Positions 35,501 to 42,763 of a stretch of DNA of 64,000 nucleotides are shown here, piece by piece (within the stretch, counting starts at the first letter, position 1; each line of letters starts with the position of its first letter). The translations under genes and the position numbers were made by a program. The stretch is from an uncultured Flavobacteriales bacterium (GTDB lineage Bacteria > Bacteroidota > Bacteroidia > CAIKAF01). The stretch covers positions 1-64,000 of the forward strand of contig CAIKAF010000031.1 of NCBI GenBank assembly GCA_903825395.1, written 5' to 3'. The notes below the pieces were generated by a model, which ran no database searches, was not told the DNA's origin, and saw only the letters and a program-made list of their open reading frames with translations.

Positions 35501-36824
35501 GTTTGCCAACACCCGTAACCAATACCAAAGCGACTATGATTGCTTGAGGCATATTTTGGAAAACCAAGTGTACGGACTTGCTCCGACTCCTATTTTGCAG
35601 GGAATAACTCAGACTTATATATTTGGTTTTGATGTTGAGAACAAGATTTCCCGCAAGAATTTTATTCAACACGACATAACTCACGAAGCACTTCAAGGTA
35701 AAGCAAAAGAAAAATTACAAGAAATATTAAATCTAACGGAAAATATGAAATTCGATGCAGTGGTGGGTAATCCCCCTTTTATGGAAACTGTAGAAAAGAC
35801 TGAAAATCAATCACAAGCAAATTCAAAATGGATATATTATCTTTTTCAAAATGCGGCTGATATTATTGGAAAAAAATCATCCTTAGTCTATCCTTTTGGC
35901 GGGTGGTTTGATGATTATAAAACTTTTCAAGGTTTTGGAAAACGGATTTTAAGCGATGGGCATACGGTATCAATTGATGCTTTTGAAGGAACGAATGACA
36001 AGAGGGCGTGGTATCGAAATGATATAAACCCGAATCCGATTTTTGGGGAAGGCGTAAATCTTTCAGCAGGTGTTTCAGTCGTTATCCGCGACATGACTAA
36101 AACTCAGAATACCTTTGAATATTCTAATCGAATGTATTCTGATAAAACAAGAAAAGTGAAAATTGATGAATGGGAAGCACTATCACCAAGTCCCGATTTT
36201 ACAGTAGGAGTAAAATTAATAGGCGATAAAATTAAAAAGTATGTGTCCAACAAGACGTTTGGCATTGAAAGCGACTTTATTGAAAATAATCCAAAATTAT
36301 ATTCATTAGACCCTTTATATTTTCCTCAACCCATTAGGTTGTTTACAAATGATAAAGCAGGTTCAGCAGGTAGAGCCAAATGGTTTTATATCGACGCCTC
36401 AACTATTACAAAAAACACTCAATTAATAGACCAATATAAGGTTGCCATGCCTTCTGCTTATCCCAAACAAAAATTAGTATCTGGAGTTCCAACTATAACA
36501 CAAGTTCTATCAAGAGCATCTGAAATTATCGAAATATATAAGCCTAACGAAGTATTTGGAAGAAGCAAGATGCTAATATTTTATTCTTCTAAAAAGATTG
36601 ATGTTGAAAATTTTATCAAATATACACAAACAAGGTTCTTTGCTTATATGGTTTTGAATGAACCTAATAGAAGTTTTACATTCGGTTTTGTGATTCCACT
36701 TCTTGACTTCACGCCTAATTCCGATATTGATTGGACTAAACCAATCCCCGAAATCGAAGTTCAATTATATACTAAATTTAATTTTGACCAAAACGAAATT
36801 GATTTCATTAATTACCATAAATGA
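32580..36824 (+). CDS. Single-chain restriction-modification enzyme: GIY-YIG nuclease + SF2 helicase + N6-adenine methyltransferase
   Basis: This 1414-residue protein joins three activities. Residues about 12-105 fit the T5orf172/MUG113 branch of GIY-YIG nucleases (VYSYILPN, KIGYTE, RIRQQ, then FHRFLEKKG and REWFYF). Residues about 140-600 are an SF2 helicase with Walker A AKPRFGKT (Lys170), LLIIDEAHEG (Asp275-His278) and LSGTPF. Residues about 930-1200 are an Eco57I/type I-like methyltransferase with motif I FIDLYMKSGMYI near 956 and motif IV NPPF at Asn1064. The C-terminal 200 residues probably recognise the DNA target. The layout resembles type ISP enzymes but with GIY-YIG in place of the Mrr nuclease. 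The gene after it is probably its partner. It probably defends against foreign DNA. Confidence 0.85.
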   Translation: MSNTTQSIKSFKVIYPQVYSYILPNRQQTEGSQKIGYTEKENVDVRIRQQVRTAAFNEEYTKLWSAPAFFEGNIDSFTDKTFHRFLEKKGIERKIELGREWFYFNGEPLKSKDLFDIFRKERFFALQNEEGKMEYTLRFEQEEAVKMALDYFQKNERGEFLWNAKPRFGKTLASYDLAKRLKANKVLIVTNRPAIANSWFDDFEMFLGGYAFISETASLKNRATLTREQHIETSPIKPLITFLSLQDIKGSEYFGGNFNKLRWVADLEWDLLIIDEAHEGVDTKKTDAAFDVIKRKNTLHLSGTPFKALANSKFSNEAIFNWTYLDEQKIKQLEIEEGEIGEHTDLPDLKLFTYRISQMISDQVNEGIEIENETRDYAFDLNEFFRAKDKTFVYENDVKSFLKNLTTNKKYPFSTPELRDELRHTFWFVGNRVESVKALEKLLKEDPIFKDYKVVVAAGDGRTFEEEENDLKANETSFKRVKDAIADNDKTITLSCGQLTTGVTIKEWSAVLMLTDIKTPSLYMQAAFRAQNPYKEWRNNELVCKKSSYLFDFAPTRVLEIYDQFANGLNPSAVNGEITERDREKNIQELLNFFPVISEDINGEMVELDAQKVLTFPNALAAIEIVNARFMTNLLFNDSLKGVFNFPKEVEVILDKMQIEKNKRVQRPQGSLDLDGAKRTNINKTTEINRNTGIILGERIFKVNTERIVDNLLEGNKEQILAEQLAEKVAQVAEPLIAKYKEVYKATQAETKEVGRQIGDKVKQIAEEFNNAEIDRDTLKQKIAEAIEVDFVVNKVAQKENERVEKAQKTKEEEIRDRLRSFTRTIPMFIMANDSKEEITIDNFDLQIDEQDFLDLTSITKEEFHKLRDGFDYEEDGERKTFQGVFHKYRFNASIAEFRLKKEQLANYFTAAEDIFELIPNQKTNQIFTPKKVVQMMLNKLEEHDPLFFTRTNTTFIDLYMKSGMYITEIVKRLFANTRNQYQSDYDCLRHILENQVYGLAPTPILQGITQTYIFGFDVENKISRKNFIQHDITHEALQGKAKEKLQEILNLTENMKFDAVVGNPPFMETVEKTENQSQANSKWIYYLFQNAADIIGKKSSLVYPFGGWFDDYKTFQGFGKRILSDGHTVSIDAFEGTNDKRAWYRNDINPNPIFGEGVNLSAGVSVVIRDMTKTQNTFEYSNRMYSDKTRKVKIDEWEALSPSPDFTVGVKLIGDKIKKYVSNKTFGIESDFIENNPKLYSLDPLYFPQPIRLFTNDKAGSAGRAKWFYIDASTITKNTQLIDQYKVAMPSAYPKQKLVSGVPTITQVLSRASEIIEIYKPNEVFGRSKMLIFYSSKKIDVENFIKYTQTRFFAYMVLNEPNRSFTFGFVIPLLDFTPNSDIDWTKPIPEIEVQLYTKFNFDQNEIDFINYHK

Positions 36825-36844
36825 AGTGGGTTTATTAGTATATT

Positions 36845-37780
36845 ATGAATGAAATTAGTGCTCAAGATATAGACATCCAAGAAGATTTTCTTCTGAAAAA
36901 TAATCCCTTAATGGATTTTCTCTTGCAAGACAAAACTACGGGTAAAAACATTTTATGGGCAACTGATTCATACGAATTTAAGGGTGAAAAATATGCACCC
37001 CTTTCGAGTATTGCCTCTGAATCAATAACGGGAGAGAACGGCTTTTTAATTCAGCCTCGAGCCGCCAAAAGCAAGGAGGAGCAACTGATAAGGACGCACG
37101 ATAAGGCTGAGGTTTTTACCCCCCTTTTCATCGTAAAGCAAATGAATGAATCTTGCGATTCCTTCAAAATCACTAAAAGCACTTGGCAGAATTATGTGTC
37201 ATTATTAAAATTAGAAATCACTTGCGGGGAAGCACCTTTTATTGTTTCTCGTTATGACCCCGTTTCTGACAAGCAAGCCTTAGTGCCTTTGGCCGAGCGT
37301 GTAGGTTTTTTAGATAAAAAGTTGAGCGTGGTTAGCAAATACTGCAAAACACACGAAGATTGGATAAAATGGGCAAAAATTGCATTTCAAAGTTCTTATG
37401 GGTATGAATGGCAAGGAGATAGTTTGCTTATTGCTCGGGAAAATTTACTCTACACCTTTATCGATTACTACCAAGCCCAATTCAAAAAGCCCCCAAGCAT
37501 AGAACTACAAAAGGAATTCGTTGAAATTATCGTATGGAACATTTTTCAAATGGATGGTTTGAAGTATGTAATTCCAATGAGTTGTAAGTCAAAATCGTTT
37601 CTGATTAAGGACTTTTTTAGCCCAAGCGATGACCAAATTAGGGAAGAGCCATGCGGCGGTTGTGAAAAAAATACGGCTTTAAACCACAATGGCGTTTATG
37701 TAAACATTATGGATTGGCGGGAGGGCAAAGTCAAAAGATTTGTAGATATTCTTGGAAAGGCTACTGCTTACTCGTATTAA
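36845..37780 (+). CDS. Restriction-modification partner protein ('subunit M'-like)
   Basis: This 311-residue protein starts 20 bp after the giant nuclease-helicase-methyltransferase gene on the same strand. It has segments I associate with small proteins annotated 'restriction endonuclease subunit M': VFTPLFIVKQMNE, LEITCGEAPFIVSRYDP, ERVGFLDKKLSVV, YGYEWQGDSLLIARENLL and IVWNIFQMDGLKYVIP. A TP-x-x-x-V motif near the start resembles the entry to N6-adenine methyltransferase domains, but no NPPF/Y motif IV is present, so it is not a complete methyltransferase. A Cys-Gly-Gly-Cys pair lies near residue 280. Its role is probably accessory to the upstream enzyme. Confidence 0.65.
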   Translation: MNEISAQDIDIQEDFLLKNNPLMDFLLQDKTTGKNILWATDSYEFKGEKYAPLSSIASESITGENGFLIQPRAAKSKEEQLIRTHDKAEVFTPLFIVKQMNESCDSFKITKSTWQNYVSLLKLEITCGEAPFIVSRYDPVSDKQALVPLAERVGFLDKKLSVVSKYCKTHEDWIKWAKIAFQSSYGYEWQGDSLLIARENLLYTFIDYYQAQFKKPPSIELQKEFVEIIVWNIFQMDGLKYVIPMSCKSKSFLIKDFFSPSDDQIREEPCGGCEKNTALNHNGVYVNIMDWREGKVKRFVDILGKATAYSY

Positions 37781-37785
37781 AACTA

Positions 37786-38226
37786 TCAAGCAACCTTATT
37801 ACTTGGCGTTCCTTCTAACTCTTTAAGGTATTGAAGAAGGGATGTGGTGTCCACCACCAAAGAACCATAAAACACCCAATTAATTCCTTGGTCTTCAATT
37901 TTTAATCCACTTACGGGGAAACAATAATAGCCATTTACTCCCTTCCTAACCACATAAACGGGGATTCCTAATTTCAGTGCAGTTTCGCACTCTTCAAAAA
38001 CGCCTTTGCCTACTCTTTCATTAAATTCAGAGGCGTAAACGGCATCAGCATCAGAAACTACATTTAAGTATCTTTTCATAGACCCCAATTCGCCCAAATC
38101 TTTATTTGGGCAAACAACATTTCCTTTAAATATGCTTTTAATGTAGGCATATTCCTCGGCTTCCCTTTTTGAATTGTAAATCTTCATACTATGGGCGTAA
38201 TACGCCTTCTTTAACCTTGTTTTCAT
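37786..38226 (-). CDS. Nucleoside 2-deoxyribosyltransferase-like (DUF4406-type) protein
   Basis: This 146-residue protein begins YYAHSMKIYNSKREAEEY, has VVCPNKD, a conserved Gly-Ser-Met-x-x-Tyr-Leu segment, VSDADAVYASEFNERVGKGVFEE and VYVVRKGVN. This is the layout of small proteins with the nucleoside deoxyribosyltransferase/TIR-like fold. Relatives of this fold cleave N-glycosidic bonds in nucleosides, nucleotides or NAD. It is convergent with the restriction partner gene (5-bp gap) and overlaps the next upstream gene by 4 bp. A defence or nucleotide-metabolism role is an inference; the catalytic Glu is plausibly in ASEF or FEECE. Confidence 0.55.
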   Translation of the reverse strand: MKTRLKKAYYAHSMKIYNSKREAEEYAYIKSIFKGNVVCPNKDLGELGSMKRYLNVVSDADAVYASEFNERVGKGVFEECETALKLGIPVYVVRKGVNGYYCFPVSGLKIEDQGINWVFYGSLVVDTTSLLQYLKELEGTPSNKVA

Positions 38227-38411
38227 TTCCCCTTTATTGCAGAACGGAAATCATTAAACCCTCGAATGCAATAGGCCGAGGCAGAAAAAAGTTTGCCAAA
38301 AGCATACAAACTCAATACGGCAACTCCTCCGTATAATGCCCACTTCACCAATGGAAAGTCATTTGCAGCTGAGTGAAGGTCTTTAATCGTATTTCTTTCG
38401 GGTTTCCGCAT
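38223..38411 (-). CDS. Small membrane protein
   Basis: From the ATG at 38411 this gives 62 residues starting MRKPERNT, with one transmembrane helix (WALYGGVAVLSLYAFGKLF). A longer frame to 38465 is possible but would lie deep inside the upstream gene. It overlaps both neighbours. I do not recognise a family. Confidence 0.55.
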   Translation of the reverse strand: MRKPERNTIKDLHSAANDFPLVKWALYGGVAVLSLYAFGKLFSASAYCIRGFNDFRSAIKGK

Positions 38412-38595
38412 TGGGTTGGACTTTAAGATGATGGTAAGCAAAGTACAAAGCAAGGCAGGAGGCAACTATGCCTATCGCTACCTTAAAGCCAAGTTTTAAG
38501 TGTTGGTTCTCGGTACTTATTTTCAGTTGTTCCTCCTGCATCATAGAAATGGAAGGCGGAATCGGGTTGGTCTGAATAGTAGTAAAGTCTATCAT
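38383..38595 (-). CDS. Small membrane protein
   Basis: This 70-residue protein has a polar N-terminal half and one transmembrane helix (FKVAIGIVASCLALYFAYHHL) near residues 36-56, then a short charged tail. It overlaps the upstream gene by 4 bp and the next by 29 bp. The pair of tiny one-helix proteins may be a unit. Family unknown. Confidence 0.55.
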   Translation of the reverse strand: MIDFTTIQTNPIPPSISMMQEEQLKISTENQHLKLGFKVAIGIVASCLALYFAYHHLKVQPNAETRKKYD

Positions 38596-38936
38596 TGTTT
38601 GATGATTTTTATTTGACTGCCATCCAATTTTACAATGGTAAAGTGGAATATCGCAAAGTGATTTTTTCCGTTGATGCTATTGATGTGGTTGCAGACCTTA
38701 AAATCAAATCCTTTGCCAAGCAGAAATTCTTTATGAAAAATACGCTCGGAATGTTTTTGCATAAGGGCATTTAATACCTTATAATTGGCAAGAAGAGGTT
38801 TAGTAAGGTAATCTAAACTATGCCGTAATTCAGTGGCTTTTTTATTGTGGTAGGCAATTCTATTTTCTGCCGTTGCAAACACTTGGTTCCTTCGCTTCGG
38901 AACAAATAGTTCGTTGGTTAAAGGGTCTTTTCGCAT
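38592..38936 (-). CDS. Conserved small protein of Bacteroidota mobile elements
   Basis: This 114-residue basic cytoplasmic protein begins MRKDPLTNELFVPKRRNQVFA and has NRIAYHNKKATELR, a pattern I have seen in small hypothetical proteins carried by Bacteroidota integrative elements. There is no catalytic motif. It overlaps the following membrane-protein gene by 4 bp. A DNA-binding or regulatory role is possible but unsupported. Confidence 0.6.
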   Translation of the reverse strand: MRKDPLTNELFVPKRRNQVFATAENRIAYHNKKATELRHSLDYLTKPLLANYKVLNALMQKHSERIFHKEFLLGKGFDFKVCNHINSINGKNHFAIFHFTIVKLDGSQIKIIKQ

Positions 38937-39074
38937 TGGTTAAAGGTTTTATTAAAATTAGCGTTTTTCCGCATTTAAAGCAAATAAAAACATGATAAAA
39001 TATATTTTAAGTGCTTGATAGCGTATTTAATGTGTATGAATATGCATTAATAAGGACTTTATAAAGAATTTGTT

Positions 39075-40670
39075 TTATTGGGGCGGGAATGATTGCAAAG
39101 CCTCTACCGCTTTAAAAATTCCAAAAATGCTTTCAAAGTTTTGCCCGACCATTGGATTGGAAGGACATTTCTCTTTGTACTTATTATAATATTGGCTTAT
39201 AAGGTCTTTGAACATTGGATGAAAATCAGCAAAATGAGAATCTGCATCGAGTATTTTTCTGCGGTATTCTTCCAATGCTTTTCGTTCACGCTCAAGTTTA
39301 AAATTGTTTTCTAAACCTTGGTAAATATTCTCCAACAGAACATTGACAAGTACCATCGCAGGCCCAAAGGCCGTAAAGATGTCAGCGAAGTTTTTGGTAG
39401 TACCCTTAGCAAATAAAAACATTGGAACGGTAGCCTCAAATTTATTTTCACCAATTATTTTAAATATTGGTTGGTCTAATTGCAGAGAAGTTGGGCTACT
39501 GCTAATTCCGGTTGCTGCTTTGTGAATATCATCAGATATTTCATCTGCCTTCCTATTTTTTGAACAATTATGAGTAATGGGGGATTCTTCTTCATGGCCG
39601 AAATTTGGGCGCAAAAGTTTCCAATCAAACTTTAAGATGTCGGCAATGTCAGCCCCATCTTCTCTTTGCTCGGCCGTGCCCCATTTTTCTAAAATATCAT
39701 CTATAATAAATCGAGTGCCGGGCCATAATTTTTCACATTTCTTAAATTCCGATTCCCATTCTTTAAATGTTTCTCCATTTTTTGAAAGGTCGGGTAAGAC
39801 ATAAACCTCTCGTCCGGCAAGCACCTTAATCTTGTCCCCATTAAGATAACCTTTAGCACCAACTGCCAACCAAACACAATCTTTATAAATGGGTACGTCG
39901 CTATTCTGAAAATATAGCCAACAATAAATTGCAGTTTTTGGGGCCTCAACCAATGCTATCGGGCAATTAGGATAGTCTTTCAATAGATGTTCCCCAAAAA
40001 AACAAGTGAATTTGCCCTCATTCGCATTGTAATCCTCCAACCATTTTGGCAGGGGCTTTTTTTGATTATTCAAAGCATACTCAATAAGCCTATTAAGTGT
40101 CATTGGCTTGCCTATTGAGTGGTTTTTTTCATCAAACTTTTTTACTTGAACGACTCTGACATTACCTTTAATATCAATGAAAGGAAAGGTTATTCCATTT
40201 TTGTATTCACCCTTTTCAATTGTTCCCAAACCATACATTTCAATTGCCTTTTCCACGTCCTTTTTGTCAAATGGAAATTCAATGTTATGTAGCAAATTTT
40301 GTATAAAGGTATTGTTGTCGTATCCTTTATGAGTTTTTCGGTATGTTTCAAGGTCAAAGGGAGTGAGTTTAGACATCGTTGGTGGGTTTTCAATTTGTTT
40401 TTGATGCTTTGTTGGATACCGAGAGTTAAGGTGTCTAACACCTTGGTTTTGCTCTTGTTCCCAAATCATTTTTGAATAGCCCGATTGATAGGGATTGACA
40501 AATTTTCCACACTTACCCACATTGTCGCAGCGGCCAAATTCCATTGGCAATGGCTCTTTTGTATCATTGTCAATATATCTTTGCCAATGTTGTTTCGCCC
40601 CGCAGTACGGACAATCTAACTTTTTTAATTTATTGCTCGCAAGAGTAAATCTATAATTTGACAAATTCAT
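39075..40670 (-). CDS. DUF6371-type primase-like protein (zinc finger + Toprim-like)
   Basis: This 531-residue protein starts at the ATG at 40670 (MNLSNYRF); a GTG at 40700 would add ten residues. An N-terminal zinc finger, CPYCGAKQHWQRYI...CDNVGKCG, is typical of CHC2/DUF6371 primase relatives. A Toprim-like domain follows, with VEAPKTAIYCWLYF in place of the usual E-G-E-K-T motif, then YVLPDLSKNG. The C-terminal 150 residues are helical and charged. It probably primes or assists replication of the excised element together with the DUF3987 protein upstream. A striking inverted repeat lies in the gap between these two genes. Confidence 0.75.
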   Translation of the reverse strand: MNLSNYRFTLASNKLKKLDCPYCGAKQHWQRYIDNDTKEPLPMEFGRCDNVGKCGKFVNPYQSGYSKMIWEQEQNQGVRHLNSRYPTKHQKQIENPPTMSKLTPFDLETYRKTHKGYDNNTFIQNLLHNIEFPFDKKDVEKAIEMYGLGTIEKGEYKNGITFPFIDIKGNVRVVQVKKFDEKNHSIGKPMTLNRLIEYALNNQKKPLPKWLEDYNANEGKFTCFFGEHLLKDYPNCPIALVEAPKTAIYCWLYFQNSDVPIYKDCVWLAVGAKGYLNGDKIKVLAGREVYVLPDLSKNGETFKEWESEFKKCEKLWPGTRFIIDDILEKWGTAEQREDGADIADILKFDWKLLRPNFGHEEESPITHNCSKNRKADEISDDIHKAATGISSSPTSLQLDQPIFKIIGENKFEATVPMFLFAKGTTKNFADIFTAFGPAMVLVNVLLENIYQGLENNFKLERERKALEEYRRKILDADSHFADFHPMFKDLISQYYNKYKEKCPSNPMVGQNFESIFGIFKAVEALQSFPPQ

Positions 40671-40685
40671 AACTGAATAGTTTAG

Positions 40686-40736
40686 TGGCACAATTGACAC
40701 AATTAGCCCTTTTGACCAATTATGCCAATTGTGCCA
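40686..40736. repeat. 11-bp inverted repeat with nested CAATT half-sites; candidate replication origin or operator
   Basis: TGGCACAATTG (40686-40696) and CAATTGTGCCA (40726-40736) are perfectly complementary. Inside them a second, looser pair (ACACAATTA and CCAATTATG) repeats the motif, so four related half-sites face each other around CCCTTTTG. The site fills the gap between two primase-type genes on the same strand. No T-run follows on either side, which argues against a terminator. Confidence 0.65.
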
Positions 40737-40741
40737 TTGAT

Positions 40742-42163
40742 TTAATATAACTTTTCATAGTTGCCCCATGTATTTTGACTGAAGAGCCTCTTATCTGATA
40801 GGAAGCGTTTAAAAGTACGTTCCCTTATACCATTTTTTAATGCTATCTCAACACCCTCTTTTGTTGCAAACTCGTCGGGAAGTTTGTTATATAATTTTTG
40901 TTTGTTCATGGGCAATTTAGACAAAGGGCTGTCATCAGCCAATATAGAACGTACTTGAAGTGCAGTATGATTAAAATAATCAGCCAATCTAATTGCACCT
41001 TGAACCGATTCAATTCCAATATTTTTGCCGACCGATTCATCGCATGCTATTTTTGCCATGTGAAGAATTAACGCAAGCCGTATAACATACAACTCCAACT
41101 TGACGATAAAAGTGTTGTTTTCAAGATTATCGGACTTATTTCCAAGTTCTACCGATTGCCGTTGCCATTCAATTAAGTGTTCTTTGGCCTCTTTGGTAAA
41201 GTATAATATCTCGGGTTGGGGAATAAATGATTCATTCAGATTTAATTCAATATCCAATAGGTTGGAAATAATTTGCGCCCATTTTTTAGATGTCGATTCA
41301 CCTAATTCTGTTGTGCTCCAAGCATCTCTTTTTGTGTCTTTAGGAAAAGCCCATAAAAACCTGTCCGCACCCCCATTTTCAACCATATTTTTTGCAAACT
41401 CCGTTATTTTGCCCGTCTGAATCCCTCCTACAATCGATACGAATGGCGAAGTGATAAGAATCGGTTCGCTTGTTTTTCGGTTAATTCTAACGGGGACTCC
41501 GCTCCAAACGGAAAGGAAAAATTGTTCTTCGCTACCATTATTATAGCGATTGAAATTTTTAGTAAAAGTAAGCAACTCGTCAAAATATAAGCCAATCCCC
41601 CTAGCATTAGAATTAAGGGTAGATGCGATGGCTTCAAAGGTCGTATCTGACATCAAGTGTTGTTGAAGAATCGGCCAGGCGGGCTCGCCATTATTTTGCA
41701 TTAATTTCTCTTCCTTACTTAGGCGTGAGAATTTTTGGTATTCATCTTTTTCCTTTTTGTATTTTCTCATTAAAACGGCCTCTCTTTCCCAAATAGGTTT
41801 TAATGCAAAGTTTAGTGAATGAGATTTTGTAGTTCCGGAAAAGCCAACAATCGCCAAATATAGTGCCGCGCTTTGTTGAAAGTCCTTTTTTAATTCGACT
41901 TTTTTTGTGTTCCCTATTGAAACGGAAATAGCATATAGCATTGCTATTCCAATATAATCCAAAGAAAAATTTAGGCATGCGTTGGCCTCTTTTATTATTT
42001 CTTGGATTGAAGAAGGAAAAACATCAAAAGGAAATGGGTTCTCCTCGATTCTTTTTTGGGCATCTACATTTTTCTTCAATTCATTTGCATGACTATAAAT
42101 ACGTCTAACGACATCATTATTATCAATATTTGTAGGGTTGTAATTAGAAGGCTCATTCATCAT
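40742..42163 (-). CDS. DUF3987-family protein (replication primase/helicase-like)
   Basis: This 473-residue protein matches the DUF3987 pattern: FPFDVFPSSIQEIIKEA start, YIGIAMLYAISVSIGN, the Walker-A-like VGFSGTTKSHSL near residue 120, LYFDELLTFTKNFNRYNNG, SPFVSIVGGIQTGKI and GGADRFLWAFP. Members sit in replication modules of phages, plasmids and integrative elements of Bacteroidota and probably act as helicase or primase partners. The Walker A has a Thr-Thr before Lys, as in the family. It lies 71 bp before the DUF6371 gene. Confidence 0.85.
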   Translation of the reverse strand: MMNEPSNYNPTNIDNNDVVRRIYSHANELKKNVDAQKRIEENPFPFDVFPSSIQEIIKEANACLNFSLDYIGIAMLYAISVSIGNTKKVELKKDFQQSAALYLAIVGFSGTTKSHSLNFALKPIWEREAVLMRKYKKEKDEYQKFSRLSKEEKLMQNNGEPAWPILQQHLMSDTTFEAIASTLNSNARGIGLYFDELLTFTKNFNRYNNGSEEQFFLSVWSGVPVRINRKTSEPILITSPFVSIVGGIQTGKITEFAKNMVENGGADRFLWAFPKDTKRDAWSTTELGESTSKKWAQIISNLLDIELNLNESFIPQPEILYFTKEAKEHLIEWQRQSVELGNKSDNLENNTFIVKLELYVIRLALILHMAKIACDESVGKNIGIESVQGAIRLADYFNHTALQVRSILADDSPLSKLPMNKQKLYNKLPDEFATKEGVEIALKNGIRERTFKRFLSDKRLFSQNTWGNYEKLY

Positions 42164-42332
42164 GGCTTGCCGAGTTATTTGTGTTAATTAAGAGCAGAAT
42201 TGTATTTTTTCCTTGTACACTTTATTGCTTGCCTCTTATCACGAACACTCGCAAACACTGAGTTCTTAGATAGCGACACAATAAGTTTTTTAGGCTTTTA
42301 AAAGGGAAGAAAAAGCAACCATTAAAATCGGC

Positions 42333-42608
42333 CTACTTTATTAAAATTGCCTTTGGCAAGGCCATGAGTTCCTCCCTTAAATAGTACACTCGGTTTTCAA
42401 TATAATAAGCACGTACAGTGCCCTTTTTTTGCCAAGCATGAAGGGTTGAAAGGTTTATTTTTAAAAATTTAGCGGCTTCTTCTCGGGTAAGCAATTCAAA
42501 TTCTTCTTTTTCCTTCGCCTCCAAGTACTTTATTTGTTTTTCAATCTTCCCGAATTGGTCAGCGAGCCATTCTTGCGATATAACTTGCAATGTGTTTAAC
42601 TTTTCCAT
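42333..42608 (-). CDS. Excisionase-type helix-turn-helix protein
   Basis: From the ATG at 42608 this is 91 residues (MEKLNTLQVISQEW). The C-terminal half is a MerR/HTH_17-type winged helix: LLTREEAAKFLKINLSTLHAWQKKGTVRAYYIENRVYYL. An in-frame ATG at 42671 would add 21 residues unlike the family. It is probably the element's Xis-like factor or a regulator of its replication genes. Repeated TTGTAT sites cover the start region. Confidence 0.88.
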   Translation of the reverse strand: MEKLNTLQVISQEWLADQFGKIEKQIKYLEAKEKEEFELLTREEAAKFLKINLSTLHAWQKKGTVRAYYIENRVYYLREELMALPKAILIK

Positions 42609-42719
42609 TGTATTTAATTGTATTTGATATGATACAATGGCAAAATTATTGCGACCCCTTGCGGCAAGCAAGTGCGCAACGGTATATTGTTACCACAAAA
42701 ACGGTATATTTTTATACCG
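42608..42719. promoter_or_regulatory. Operator-like repeats upstream of the HTH gene
   Basis: Two sets are visible. TTGTAT occurs at 42608-42613 and 42618-42623 (10-bp period), with the inverted ATACAA at 42632-42637. Farther upstream, CGGTATA-TTTT-TATACCG forms a perfect hairpin at 42702-42719, and a related CGGTATATTGTTACC lies at 42680-42694. Such arrays fit autoregulation by the small HTH protein. Confidence 0.5.
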
Positions 42720-42763
42720 CTTAAAGTCTGAATCCCTAATAATGTGGCAATAATCGGGGATAC

